The notes under the pieces were generated by a model. The model had not been told where the DNA came from. It did no database searches and was given only the letters and a program-made list of their open reading frames with translations. Positions 28,794-39,097 of a stretch of DNA of 64,000 bases are shown here, in pieces. The DNA comes from Bog-473 sp963791995 (lineage in GTDB: Bacteria; Actinomycetota; Acidimicrobiia; Acidimicrobiales; RAAP-2): contig CAWBUQ010000019.1 in NCBI GenBank assembly GCA_963791995.1, positions 372,001-436,000 on the forward strand, in the 5' to 3' direction. Within the stretch, counting starts at the first letter, position 1; every line of letters starts with the position of its first letter. The position numbers and the translations under genes were made by a program.

Positions 28794-31691
28794 ACCGACT
28801 CCAGTCGCACGTCGGTCACCAGCTGGCGGCTGTCGATCAGGGTGGCGGCGGCGTTGCCCGGCGCGCTCTCGCCGCCGGGCACGTTGAAGTCGATGGCCAC
28901 CACGCCCCGGGGCACGCCCTCGTCGGAGCGAGCGGAGAGGACCAGCTCGCCGCGGGCCGAACGCACCTTGACGCGGTCACCCGTCGCCGCGCCCAGCCGG
29001 TCGAGGTCGTAGGGATTGGCCCGCGCCACCAGCGCCTGGACGAGCGGGGTGAGCGAGGGCGAGCCGGTGACCGAGCTGCCCGCGTCGTAGAGGCGCCGGA
29101 CCGCCACCAGGCGCAGCGTGTAGTTGTCCGGCTTGGGGACCCGGACGGGCTCGGCCTCGTCGCTCCCGGCGCCCGAGAGCAGAGGCGGCGGGCTGCCCAG
29201 CGTTGCCGCACGCGCCGAGCGCGGGGCTCAGACCGCCGGTGCCGACGCGGGGTGGCGCGCCCTGGCGTTCCACCGACTCGACGCCGGGCAGCGCGATCGG
29301 GTCGATGGGCGACACGTCGGGGTGGTGGTCGTGCGGGCCGACGGGCACGACGATGCCGTCGTGGGCGGCGTCGGAGTGCAGCACCTCCTGGGTGAGCCCG
29401 GCATAGGCGGGCGCTGTGCCCTCGAGCTCGTCCGCCAGCTCGTTAACGCTCGTCACGCCCAGGTCGGCGCCCAGCGCAGCGGCGAGCTCGGCCGCGATCA
29501 TCCAGTCCGGCCAGGCGAACCCCGGCGCCGTGAGCTTGGGCCCGAGGCGGGTGACGCGTCCCTCGATGTTGGTCGTCGTCCCCGCCCGCTCGTTCGCCAC
29601 CGCGCAGGGCAGCACGACATCGGCGTGCGCGTCGACGGACTGAGATGGATGGCCGGTCACCGCCACGACGAAGTGTCCGGCTCCGAGCGCCGCTGTGGCC
29701 AGCGCGTGGTCGGGGAAGTCGCTGAGCGGGTCCGCTCCCAGCAGCACGAGCGCGCGCACGGCCGGGCTGTCGCCGTCGCGCTCGCCGGCCATGGAGGCGA
29801 GGATGTCCGCTGTGTCGAGGCCCGCCGTTGCCGGCACCGAGCCCCAGGCGGCGGTGAAGCGCTCGCGCCCCGCATCGAGGCTGACCCGCCCCGGCAGGAT
29901 CCCCGGGGCCAGACCCATGTCGAGCGCGCCGAACACGTTGCCCCGGCGCAGCGCCGGCAGGAAGGTCGCCTTGGGCAAGGCGGTCGCCAAGACCCGCAGC
30001 GCCTCGGCCGCCACCTCGCCCGACTCGGCATAGGAGGGGCGGCCCGCCACCACCACGACCCCTTCGCCGCCGGGGTGCTCGGCCAGTAGTCGGCGTGCGG
30101 TCTCGAGGGCGCCCGCCGACTGCGCCGAACCCTCGTGGTGCGAGTCGAGCGCGCCGACTCCGGCCGCGCCGTCGTCGCCGGTGACGGCGCGCGCCATGGC
30201 CGGCGCATCGCCGGGGCGGATGCGCAGGGCCGCCGTGGCCAGTGGGCTGAGCGGCGTGGGCTCGGGGGAGATCTCGACCAGTGCCGTCGCGCCGTTGACG
30301 ATGGCCTCGCGCAGGCGGAGGAAGAGGACCGGCAGCTCCTCGCGCAGGTCGCCGGCCAGCGTCACGAGGACGGGCGCCGCGCAGGCCTCGTCGATGGTGG
30401 CTCGGGGCAGGCCGAGCACGAGCTCGGCCGGCAGGCCGTCGCCGAGCTGGGCGTCGACCGAGTCGGTGCCGATGACCCCCTTGGCCAGCTTGGCCCAGGC
30501 GTAGGCGGACTCGTTTGTGAGGCGGGCGCCGCCGATCACGGCCACCGCGCCGGCGCCCCCGGACTGGTGGGCGGCGCTGATCCCCGCCGCCGCCGCGGCC
30601 AGGGCTTCACCCCAGCTGACCGGGACCAGTTCACCTTCCTTGCGGATACGCGGCTCGACCAGGCGTCCGTGCTCGAAGCGGCCGGTCTCGCGCGCCTCGC
30701 CGAGGAACTGGCCGCGGCTGACACCGAGGCTGACCACCTGCGATGCCGTCGCCGGCGCGACGTCGACAGCCTCGTCGGCCAGTTCGGAAGGCAGCGGGCC
30801 GGCATCGACCTCGTCGCCGTTGACCGCCTCGTAACTGAAGCGTCCCTTGTCGCAGAGCCAGCCGTGGTTGACCGGGTCCGAGTCGATGCCGAGCAGGCGG
30901 GTGAGGCGGTTCTGCGAGGACTGCACGGCCACCCGGCAACCGACCGAACACGCGGTGCAGGTGGACTCGACCTGGTCGAGGTCCCAGGGGCGGGCGGTGA
31001 AGCGGTAGGGCGTCGCGGTGAGCGCGCCGACGGGACAGATCTGCACAGTGTTGCCGCTGAAGTAGGACTCGAACGGCTCGGTCGGGAAGGTCGCCACCTC
31101 GACGTTCTCGCCGCGGCCGGCGAAGTCGATCTGCGCCTCGCCGGCCACCTCGGCCGCGAAGCGGGTGCACCGCGCGCACTGGATGCAGCGCTCGCGGTCG
31201 AGCAGCACCAGGTCCGAGATGGCGATCGGCTTCTCGAAGTGGCGCTTCTCCTCGACGAAGCGGCTCTCGCCCGGCCCGTAGGCCAGCGTCTGGTCCTGCA
31301 GCGGGCACTCGCCGCCCTTGTCGCACACCGGGCAGTCGAGCGGATGGTTGGCCAGCAGGAACTCGAGGACACCGTCCTGGGCCTTCTTGACGCGGTCGTT
31401 GGCGGTGTCGACCACCATGCCGTCGCCGACCTCGACGAAACAGGCCGGGGTGAGCGTGGCGCCGCGCGGGCCTTCGACGTCGACCAGGCACATGCGGCAC
31501 ATGCCGACCGGCTCCATGCGCGGGTGGTAGCAAAACCGCGGGATGTAGGTCCCGGCCCGCTCGGCCGCCGCAATCAACAGCTCGCCCTTGGTCGCCGTGA
31601 CCTCGCGCCCGTCGAGGGTGAAGATGAGCTGATCCGCGTTGGCTGCGTCGGCCTCGGTCTTGGCGGTGTCAGTCAAAGGGGCACCCCCCAT
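28790..31691 (-). CDS. nuoG: NADH-quinone oxidoreductase subunit G (frameshift near 29215)
   Basis: About 966 residues once repaired. The N-terminal 2Fe-2S domain has C-YHPRMEPVG-MCRMC and a later Cys; the His-Cys 4Fe-4S motif is HPLDCPVCDKGGEC; then CIQCARC and a distant CPVG; then CTACSVGC of the molybdopterin-like domain. Near 29215 an extra C on the plus strand (an extra G in GCGCTCGG read on the minus strand) breaks the frame. Downstream the next frame reads VPKPDNYTLRLVAVRRLYDAG and ends at 28790. The ATG at 31691 overlaps nuoF by 23 bases; a TTG five codons later is also possible. Confidence 0.93.
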
Positions 31692-32975
31692 CCTTCACGT
31701 GCACCAAGTACTCGTCGCGGAACATGCGGATTCCCGAGGCGATGGACGAGGGGATGGACGGACCGAGCACGCAGATCGTGGTCTGCTGCGGCGGCCAGGC
31801 CACGCCCGGAGAGATGTTGTCGCACAGGTCCATGAGGAGGTCCAGATCTTCCTCGCGGCCGGCGCCGGTCTCGAATTCGGTACATGATCCGCTCCAGCCA
31901 GCCCGACCCTTCGCGACACGGCGTGCACTGGCCGCAGGACTCACGGGAGAAGAACTTGGTGATGCGCCACGCGGCGCGCACCATGCAGCTGGCCGAGTCC
32001 ATGACCACGACCGAACCCGACCCGAGCATGGAGCCGGCGTCGCCCACCTCGTCCTGACCCAGGGGGAGGTCGACCTGGTCGGGGCCGAACCACGGGGCGG
32101 ACACGCCGCCGGGGATGAAGGCCTTGAGCGTGTTGGAACCGCGGATGCCGCCACCGAGCACCGGCGCGTAAATCGAGATCGCGGAACGTGGTCTTGACCA
32201 TCTCGAGCTCGTAGGCGCCCGGCTTGCGCACGTGGCCGGCCAGGGCGAAGAGCCGGGTGCCGGTGGAGCGGCCGGCCCCGAGCGCGGCGAAGGCGGCGCC
32301 GCCGTTGAGGACGATCCAGGGGATGTTCGACATCGTCTCGACGTTGTTGACGACGGTCGGCTCGCCGTAGAGCCCGATGGCAGCGGGGAAATTCGGCGGC
32401 TTGATCCGCGGGAAGCCGCGCTTGCCTTCGAGCGACTCGAGCAGCGCCGTCTCCTCGCCGCAGATGTAGGCACCGGCGCCGGGATGGACGACGACGTCGA
32501 CCGAGAACCCGGAGCCGAAGATGTTCGACCCCACCGCCCCGTGGGCGTAGGCCTCGTTCAGCGCGCTCTGCAGGCGCTCGAGCCCGAGGGCGAACTCGCC
32601 GCGCAGGTAGATGAAGGCCTGGCTGACCTGCAGCGCATACGCGGAGATCAAGACGCCCTCGAGGATCTGGTGCGGGTCGCCCTCGATGAGCAGGTGGTCC
32701 TTGAAGGTGGCCGGCTCGGATTCGTCCCCGTTGATGACCAGGTAGGTCACGGGGTTCTTGCGCAACATCGACCACTTGCGCCCGGCCGGGAAGCCGGCGC
32801 CGCCCCGGCCGAGCAGGCTGGCCGCGTCCACCTCGGCGGCCACCGCCTCGGGCGTCATGGTCAGCGCCTTGCGCAAGGCCTCGTAGCCGCCGGTGGCCAG
32901 GTAGCGCTCCAGCGTGAACGAGTCGTCGTAGCCCATGCGCGACGTGATGATCTTGGGCGCGTCGGTGATGGCCAT
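31669..32975 (-). CDS. nuoF: NADH-quinone oxidoreductase subunit F (two frameshifts)
   Basis: FMN- and NADH-binding subunit, about 434 residues when repaired. LLGRGGAGFPAGRKWS (NADH site), INGDESEPATFKDH (FMN), GAGAYICGEETALLESLEG, and the 4Fe-4S ligands in RESCGQCTPCREG plus a late Cys are visible. The protein is split over three frames. After TTFRDLD it moves to YAPVLGGGIRGSN (shift at 32169-32172, extra base in a T-run of the coding strand), and after ERIMYRI to ETGAGREEDLD (31874-31877). Both are one-base insertions. The start ATG touches the nuoE stop. Confidence 0.93.
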
Positions 32976-33613
32976 CAGGACTTCGCCCCCGCGCTGTCGC
33001 CGGCCGCAGCAGCCCGCGCCGCGTGGGCCTCTCCCATGGCGGCGCGCTCGGTGGCCACCTCGGCGCGGTCGGCCTGGAGCCCGACGCTGCGCCGGACCCG
33101 CACGAGTGTGCCGTGGGGCGGCACGCTGTCGGCCAGCCGGCCGGCGCGCAGGTCCTCGACCAGCGCGTCGAAGGTGGCGGGCGACTGGGCGCCGACGTAG
33201 CGGTGGTTGACCTGCACACAGACCGTGCGGTCGCAATCGGCCAGGCACTCCGCCTCGTGCAGCGTGAAGACGCCGTCGGACGTCGTCCCCCCGGCGCGCA
33301 CGCCCAGCACCGACTCGGCGTGCTCGAGCAACTCGAGCGCGCCGCCGAGGAGGCAGGCGATGTTGGTGCACACCGACAGCACGTAGGTGCCGACCGGCTC
33401 GGTGTGCAACATGTCGTAGAAGCTGGCCGTGCCCTGGACCTCGGCGGCCGTGACGCCGCACAGTTCGGCGATCTCGGAGACGGCCTCGGGCCGGAGCCAG
33501 CCGTCTTGTTCCTGGGCCAGGTGGCAGATCGGGATGAGCGCCGAACGCGGCTCGGGGTAGAGCGCCACGAGCTCGCTGGCCCGGGCCCGGATGTCCGCGT
33601 GGAGGTGGCTCAC
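32975..33613 (-). CDS. nuoE: NADH-quinone oxidoreductase subunit E
   Basis: 212 residues of thioredoxin-like fold. The 2Fe-2S N1a ligands are the CTNIAC pair and ECLADC, in the usual C-x4-C and C-x3-C spacing. LAQEQDGWL is the family's early motif. The GTG at 33613 overlaps the nuoD stop. About 50 C-terminal residues are Ala/Arg-rich and beyond the core. Confidence 0.94.
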   Translation of the reverse strand: MSHLHADIRARASELVALYPEPRSALIPICHLAQEQDGWLRPEAVSEIAELCGVTAAEVQGTASFYDMLHTEPVGTYVLSVCTNIACLLGGALELLEHAESVLGVRAGGTTSDGVFTLHEAECLADCDRTVCVQVNHRYVGAQSPATFDALVEDLRAGRLADSVPPHGTLVRVRRSVGLQADRAEVATERAAMGEAHAARAAAAGDSAGAKS

Positions 33614-35045
33614 CGGTCCACCTCGCCCATGACGGGGTCGACCGAGGAGATGATGGCGACGGCGTCGGCCATGAGGCCGCCGCGCAGCAGCAGCGGCAGC
33701 GCCTGGAGATTGACGAAACTCGGCCCGCGGATGTGCATGCGGTAGGGCTTCGACGTGCCGTCCGAGACGAGGTAGCAGCCCAGCTCGCCCCGGGGCGACT
33801 CGATCGCCACGTAGACCTCGCCCTCGGGCACCCGGAACCCCTCGGTGAAGATCTTGAAGTGGTGGATCAGCGCCTCCATGCTCTCGTCGATGCGGGCGCG
33901 TGGAGGCGGGGTGACCTTGCGGTCCTGCACCCGGTAATCGCCGGGCGGCATCATCTCCGCGATCTGGCGGATCATCTTGATCGACTCGCGGATCTCGTTC
34001 AGGCGGACCGAGTAGCGGTCGAAGTTGTCGCCATAGCTGCCGACGATGACGTCGAAGTCGAGCTTGTCGTAGGCGAGGTAGGGCAGGGAGCGCCGCAGGT
34101 CCCAGGGCACGCCGGTCGAGCGCAGGATGGGACCGGTCACCGAGAGGGCCAGTGCCTCCTCGGCCGAGATGTTGCCCACGCCTTCGGTGCGGTCGCGGAA
34201 GATCGGCTGCCCGGTCAGCAGCTCGTCGTACTCGAAGCTGCGCTCGAGGATGGTCTCGCAGAGGACGTCGATGTCCTCCTCCCACCCGTCGGGCAGGTCG
34301 GCCGCCACGCCACCGGGGCGGATGTAGTTGTGGTTCATGCGCAGGCCGGTCGTCTTCTCGAAGAAGCCGAGCACCATCTCGCGCTCGCGGAACCCGTAGA
34401 TCATCATGGACGTCGAGCCGAGGTCCATGCCGTTGGTGGCCATCCACATCAGGTGCGACGACACCCGGTTGAGCTCGGAGAGGAGCATGCGGATCCACGT
34501 GGCGCGTGGCGGGAGCTCCACGCCGAGCAGCGCCTCGGTCGCCAGCGAGAAGACCAGCTCGTTGTTGAGCGGCGACAGGTAGTCCATCCGGGTGACGTTG
34601 GTGGAGCCCTGCACGTAGGTGAGCTCCTCACCCGTCTTCTCCATGCCGGTGTGCAGGTAGCCGATGATCGGCTTGGTGCGCAGCACGGTCTCGCCGTCGA
34701 GCTCGAGCATGAGCCGCAGCACGCCGTGGGTGGAGGGGTGCTGGGGCCCCATGTTGATGATCATCGTCTGGTCGTCGCGCCGCTCGATGTCGATGTCGCC
34801 CGGGTCGACGTAGCCGCCCTCGGGCAGGCGCAGCACGGCCCCGACCTCCTGGCGCAGCTCCCCCGCACTGGTCGTGCCCCGGGGCAGGAGCTCCTGCGCG
34901 CCCTCGGAGGTCTCGGCCACGAAGTAGCGCTGCTCCTCGGCCTCGCGGTGCTCCCGTTCGGTCTCCTCCAGCCCGAAGCCGTCGTCGGCGCCTTCGTCCT
35001 GCTCGTCGTGCTCGTCGTGCTCGTCGTGCCGTCGTGCTCGCTCAT
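33610..35045 (-). CDS. nuoD: NADH-quinone oxidoreductase subunit D (EHD-repeat N-terminus, one missing base)
   Basis: Quinone-site subunit related to NiFe hydrogenases. MGPQHPSTHGVLR, the HTGMEKTGEE segment with the quinone-binding region and MTRMDYL-like VTRMDYLSPL, and ESPRGELG near the end are conserved. The first in-frame start in the main frame is 34920. The frame stays open upstream as an acidic leader that joins an ATG at 35045, overlapping the nuoC stop (ATGA), if one base is restored at about 35029 in a 9-bp repeat coding Glu-His-Asp. I take 35045 as the true start, giving about 478 residues. Confidence 0.92.
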
Positions 35046-35554
35046 CGCGGACCAGGCGCCTCTTTGAATTGCACGGGGACGCGGCCCACGCCGTAGTCCT
35101 TGCGCAGCGGGTGGCCCTCCCAGTCCTCGGGCATGAGGATTCGGGTCATGTCGGGGTGGTCGGCGAAGAGGATCCCCAACAGGTCGTACGCCTCGCGCTC
35201 CATGGCGTCGGCGCCGGGATACACCTCGACGATGCTGTCGATGACCGGATCGGCCTCGGGGACCTGCACGCGGATGCGCACGCGCTGGCGCAGCGAGAGG
35301 GAGAGGAGATTGACCACGACCTCGAAGCGCTCTGGCGTCACCCCGTCGGGCAGCGAGCGGCCGGGGTGGGTGAGATAGTCGACGGCGCACACGTCGGCGC
35401 ACATCTCGAACCCGGCGTCGCGGAACGCGGCCACCATCGCTTTGTAGGTCTCGCGGGTCGGGAAGGCGAGCTGGTCCACCAGCCGGTCCGGCAGGCGCGG
35501 CACGTCTGGGAGCACACTCGCGGGCGCCACCGCGGTCGGGGTCGGCTCGCTCAC
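35042..35554 (-). CDS. nuoC: NADH-quinone oxidoreductase subunit C
   Basis: 170 residues. The family's D-VCAVDYLTHPG, LSLSLRQRVRIRV, and EREAYDLLGILFADHPDMTRILMPEDWEGHPLRKDY are all present. It packs NuoD in the peripheral arm. The GTG at 35554 overlaps the nuoB stop (GTGA). Longer in-frame starts lie in nuoB and are shadows. Confidence 0.95.
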   Translation of the reverse strand: MSEPTPTAVAPASVLPDVPRLPDRLVDQLAFPTRETYKAMVAAFRDAGFEMCADVCAVDYLTHPGRSLPDGVTPERFEVVVNLLSLSLRQRVRIRVQVPEADPVIDSIVEVYPGADAMEREAYDLLGILFADHPDMTRILMPEDWEGHPLRKDYGVGRVPVQFKEAPGPR

Positions 35555-36111
35555 CGCGGCGTTGCCACCCGCACCGCGTCGGGCACGCTCGGCACCCAAC
35601 CGCCGGTCGCCTGCTCGCCGGCGGGGATGGAACTCCCGGGGCGGCGAGTGATCTGGCCGGTGCGGATTTTCTCGTGCAGAGTCAAGATGGCGTGGAGCAG
35701 GGTCTCGGGCGAGGGAGGGCAGCCGGGGGCGTAGACGTCGACCGGCACGATCTGGTCGACGCCCTGCACGATGGCGTAGTTGTTGAACATCCCGCCCGTC
35801 GATGCGCACACGCCCATGGAGATGACCCACTTGGGCTCCATCATCTGGTCGTAGACCTGGCGCAGCACGGGGGCCATCTTCTGCGAGACGCGACCCGCCA
35901 CGATCATCAGGTCGGCCTGGCGCGGCGACGCCCGGAAGACCTCCATGCCGAGGCGACTGATGTCGTAGTCGGCCGCGCCCACCGACATCATCTCAATAGC
36001 GCAGCACGCGAGCCCGAAGGTGGCGGGCCACACGCTGTTACGGCGGGCCCACTTGACCAGGTCCTCGATGCGGCCGGTCAAGAAGTTGTGCTGGAGGTCC
36101 TCGAATCCCAC
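35551..36111 (-). CDS. nuoB: NADH-quinone oxidoreductase subunit B
   Basis: 186 residues holding the last cluster N2: the tandem Cys in FGLACCAIEMM, MGVCASTGG and APGCPPSPE. I choose GTG at 36111 (reads GFEDLQHNFL) because it follows the nuoA stop by one base and has GAGGCGG upstream. GTG at 36126 is also in frame and would overlap nuoA. The C-terminal 30 residues are a flexible extension. Confidence 0.95.
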   Translation of the reverse strand: MGFEDLQHNFLTGRIEDLVKWARRNSVWPATFGLACCAIEMMSVGAADYDISRLGMEVFRASPRQADLMIVAGRVSQKMAPVLRQVYDQMMEPKWVISMGVCASTGGMFNNYAIVQGVDQIVPVDVYAPGCPPSPETLLHAILTLHEKIRTGQITRRPGSSIPAGEQATGGWVPSVPDAVRVATPR

Positions 36112-36112
36112 G

Positions 36113-36565
36113 TCAGGCCGCCTCACCCGAGGTCGGGCGGGCCCCGCTGATGCGGGTGATGGTCGATTCCGAGGTGCGGCTCGGCATACCCGACTGCAAC
36201 GTCTTGGGCGGACCCCAGGTCAGGGCGCCGTTGGAGACGAGGTAGAGGAAGGACACGAAGACCACCGCGGCAAACACGATGACCTCAATGAGACCGAACG
36301 TCGCGATCTGGTGGAAGACGACCGCCCACGGGTAGAGGAAGACGATCTCGATGTCGAAGATGATGAAGATCATCGACACCAGGTAGAAGCGCACCGGGAA
36401 ACGCTGCGGCGGCTCGACGTTCGGCACGATGCCGCACTCGTAGGGTGCGAGCTTGGCCGCCGTCGGCTTCTTCCGCGGCGCCAGCATCGCCGAAGACACC
36501 AGCGAGAACACGGTGAAGGCGAAGCCGAGCAGCCCCAAAATCAGTATCGGGAGGTACTGGTCCAC
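36113..36565 (-). CDS. nuoA: NADH-quinone oxidoreductase subunit A
   Basis: 150 residues with three membrane helices. YECGIVPNVEPPQRFPVRFYLVSMIFIIFDIEIVFLYPW is the family core (quoted in parts: YECG, RFPVRFYLVSMIF, FDIEIVFLYPW). It is the first gene of the 14-gene nuo operon, transcribed away from the flavoprotein gene that starts 88 bases away. The C-terminal 30 residues are Ser/Thr/Arg-rich and cytoplasmic. Confidence 0.95.
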   Translation of the reverse strand: MDQYLPILILGLLGFAFTVFSLVSSAMLAPRKKPTAAKLAPYECGIVPNVEPPQRFPVRFYLVSMIFIIFDIEIVFLYPWAVVFHQIATFGLIEVIVFAAVVFVSFLYLVSNGALTWGPPKTLQSGMPSRTSESTITRISGARPTSGEAA

Positions 36566-36640
36566 GGTGATCCGTTTCTACCATGTGACCCCTTTCGCAA
36601 GCACATCCGCGCCGCTGGTCAGAGGCCCCGCCGGCGGACC

Positions 36641-36646
36641 TACGAT
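36641..36646 (+). promoter_or_regulatory. Likely -10 box for a leaderless transcript of the flavoprotein gene
   Basis: TACGAT lies exactly six bases before the GTG start at 36653. That is the spacing seen for leaderless mRNAs in actinobacteria, and no Shine-Dalgarno sequence is present. A weak TGGTCA 19 bases upstream could act as -35. Confidence 0.4.
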
Positions 36647-36652
36647 GCCCTC

Positions 36653-38271
36653 GTGACGGCTTCCGACGACACCCCACCGTCCGGCGCCCCCGAGAAGCCC
36701 GCCGGAGCGGCGAAGAAGGCTTCGGGCCAGGCCGCCACCCCGGCTTCGGGCAGGCCGCAACCGGCGGGGCACGACGCCCCGGGCGGACCGGCGCACCCGC
36801 CCGCCAAGAAGGCCGCACCGGGCAAGAAGACGCCCGCCAAGAAGGCTTCACCGGGCAGGAAGACGCCCGCCAAGAAGGCCGCGGCCACCAAGTCGGCGCC
36901 GAAGAAGGCGGCGGCCAAGAGGGCGGCAGCCCCGAAGGCCCCGGCCGCGGCGTCCAGGCCGCGGGGCGGACGTCACGAACGGATCCACGACGTGGTGATC
37001 GTGGGTGCGGGCCCCGCCGGCTCGTCGTGCGCCTACTGGCTCGCCGAGGCCGGGTGGGACGTGGTGGTGGTGGAGAAGAAGGAGTTCCCTCGCGAGAAGA
37101 CCTGCGGCGACGGCCTCACGCCACGTGCGGTGCGCCAGGTGGCGGACATGGGCCTCGAGGACGCCCTGGCCGGTGCGCATCGCTTCACCGGCCTGCGGGC
37201 CTACGGGTTCGGCCACTCCATGGAGATGCAGTGGCCCGAGCACCCCAATTTCCCCGGGTACGGCTACACGATCACGCGCCACGACCTCGACGGCCTGGTG
37301 GCCGGGCACGCCGAGGCCGCGGGCGCCACGCTGCTCCAGGGGACTGAGGTCACGGCGCCGGTCCTCGACGAGGCCGCCCCGTCGGCAGCGCCCGCTGCCG
37401 GCCTTGACCGGCGTCTCGGTGAAAGAGAAGGGCGCAGGGACCGGCCACATCATCTCGGCGCGCTATGTCGTGGTCGCCGACGGCTCGAACTCGCGCATCG
37501 GCCGCATGCTCGGCACCGACGCGCCGGCGCGAGCTGCCCATGGGGATGGCCCTGCGCGGCTACTACAGCTCGGAGCGCCACGACGATCCCTTCATCGAGT
37601 CGCACCTCGACATCCGCGACGCCGAGGGCAACGTGGTCCCGGGCTACGGCTGGATCTTTCCCATGGGCGACGGACGGGTCAACGTCGGTGTCGGCCTGCT
37701 CTCGACCGACCAGCGCTGGAAGGGCATGAACACGTCCCACCTCATGGACGCCTTCGTCGGCTACGCCCCGGGCTCGTGGGGCCTGCGCCCCGAGACGAGC
37801 CTCGGGGCCCCGACCGGCGGCAAGCTGCCGATGGGCCTCTCGGTCGGGCCGCGGGTGGGTGCCAACGTCCTCATCGCCGGCGACGCCAGCGGTGCCATCA
37901 ACCCCTTCAACGGCGAGGGCATCGCGTACGGGTACGAGACGGGCCGCCTGGCGGCGGCCGCCCTCGGCCAGGCGCTCTCGGGCGGAGGCGAGGCCGCCCT
38001 GGCCGAGTACGACCGCGAGCTGGCTGCGGCGTACGGCCCGTACTTCAAGGTGGCGCGGGCGTTCGTCCACCTGATCTCACATCCCGAGGCCATGCGCTTG
38101 TGCGTCAGCCTGGGCATGCGCTCGGAACTCCTGATGAACCAGCTGTTGCGCATCATGGCCAACCTCATGCGGCCCGACACGGCCGGCCCGGCGGAGCTGG
38201 GCTACCGCGCCATGGAGCTCATCTCGCGGGTGCTCCCCGACAGCGACGGGTTCGAAATCCCGGCTGCCTGA
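36653..38271 (+). CDS. Geranylgeranyl/menaquinone reductase-like flavoprotein with H1-like Lys/Ala/Pro tail (two frameshifts)
   Basis: Residues 1-105 are a low-complexity basic tail (repeats of PAKKA, PGKKT and PAKKAS). The FAD enzyme follows: DVVIVGAGPAGSSCAYWLA, EKKEFPREKTCGDGLTPRAV, ARYVVVADGSNSRIGRMLG, IAGDASGAINPFNGEGIAYGYETGR (in parts). This GGR family saturates isoprenoid chains; the actinobacterial member beside nuoA is thought to act on menaquinone. Three frames join at about 37384-37410 and 37523-37530, each one extra base. The GTG start sits six bases after a TACGAT -10 box. Confidence 0.85.
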
Positions 38272-38287
38272 CACCGCGGCAGCCCCG

Positions 38288-38321
38288 GGCACCCAGGGCG
38301 CCGCCTTTCCCGGCGGGTGCC
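38288..38321. terminator. Bidirectional hairpin between convergent genes
   Basis: GGCACCC (38288-38294) pairs perfectly with GGGTGCC (38315-38321) around a 20-base loop. It fills most of the 54-base gap between the convergent flavoprotein and kinase genes. There is no T-run, so termination efficiency is uncertain. Confidence 0.4.
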
Positions 38322-38325
38322 GCGC

Positions 38326-39093
38326 TCAGACGAACAGGCGCTCCGAGCCACCGGCGACACGTCGCAACCACGCCGCTTCCTCACCGCTGAAGCCTTCGGC
38401 CACCCGGGCCCCGGCGACGACGCGCACCCAGGCGTCGAGCGACTGCTCGGCGATGGCGCGCCGGGCGATGCTCTCGCGCCGGACCGCGCGGAGGAACGAG
38501 GTCACCGCGGGGCCCGTGGACATGGACCACAGGACGAGGGTCCGTGCGAGGTCGGCGGTCGGCGGCCCGCTCGCCACCGTCAGCCAGTCGATGACGACCC
38601 AGCCCTCGGGTCCGACCAACACGTTGGCGGGGTGGAAGTCGAAATGGCAGACCCCGTGCCCGCCGTCGTCGAGCTCGGCGAGCAGGGCCACGAGCTCGCC
38701 CCGAAGCCCCGCGTCGTGCACCGCCGCCTCGATCTCGCCATGCAGGCGCGGCACCAGATCAGGCAGGCCGGGGAGCGACATCGCGTTCAACTCGTCCTGC
38801 AGCGCGGCGAAACGGGCGGCGAGACGCCCGCGCTCGGCGTGGTCGGTGCGAGGGTCTTCGAGCACGCTCGACAACGGCGGCCCGTCGATGCGGTCGAGCA
38901 CGACCCCGGTGCGCCCGTCGACGGTCACGGCGCCGTGCGACCGTGCCACCGGCAGGCCGGCCGCGGCCAGGCGCACGAGGACCTCGCCCTCGAAGGTGGC
39001 GAGACCGGTCCACTCGGGCCGGTCCAGTTTGAGCACGCGCCCCTCTCCGTAGGCGAAGACCTCCGCCGTCCGGCCTTGGGCCAGCAGATCCAT
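38326..39093 (-). CDS. Aminoglycoside phosphotransferase (APH)-fold kinase
   Basis: 255 residues from the ATG at 39093 (MDLLAQGRTAEVFAYGEGRVLKLDR, a nucleotide-loop and Lys region). The catalytic loop is CHFDFHPANVLV and the metal-binding Asp sits in VVIDWL. The family phosphorylates small molecules such as homoserine, choline, fructosamine or aminoglycosides; the substrate here is open. It starts four bases after the HIT gene. A longer frame to 39204 lies inside that gene and is rejected. Confidence 0.82.
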   Translation of the reverse strand: MDLLAQGRTAEVFAYGEGRVLKLDRPEWTGLATFEGEVLVRLAAAGLPVARSHGAVTVDGRTGVVLDRIDGPPLSSVLEDPRTDHAERGRLAARFAALQDELNAMSLPGLPDLVPRLHGEIEAAVHDAGLRGELVALLAELDDGGHGVCHFDFHPANVLVGPEGWVVIDWLTVASGPPTADLARTLVLWSMSTGPAVTSFLRAVRRESIARRAIAEQSLDAWVRVVAGARVAEGFSGEEAAWLRRVAGGSERLFV

Positions 39094-39097
39094 GCGG

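Noticed and set aside
36566..36652. TGTG...TCACA inverted halves upstream of nuoA as a Rex operator
   Set aside because: The spacing and inner bases do not match the TGTGAAC-type consensus.
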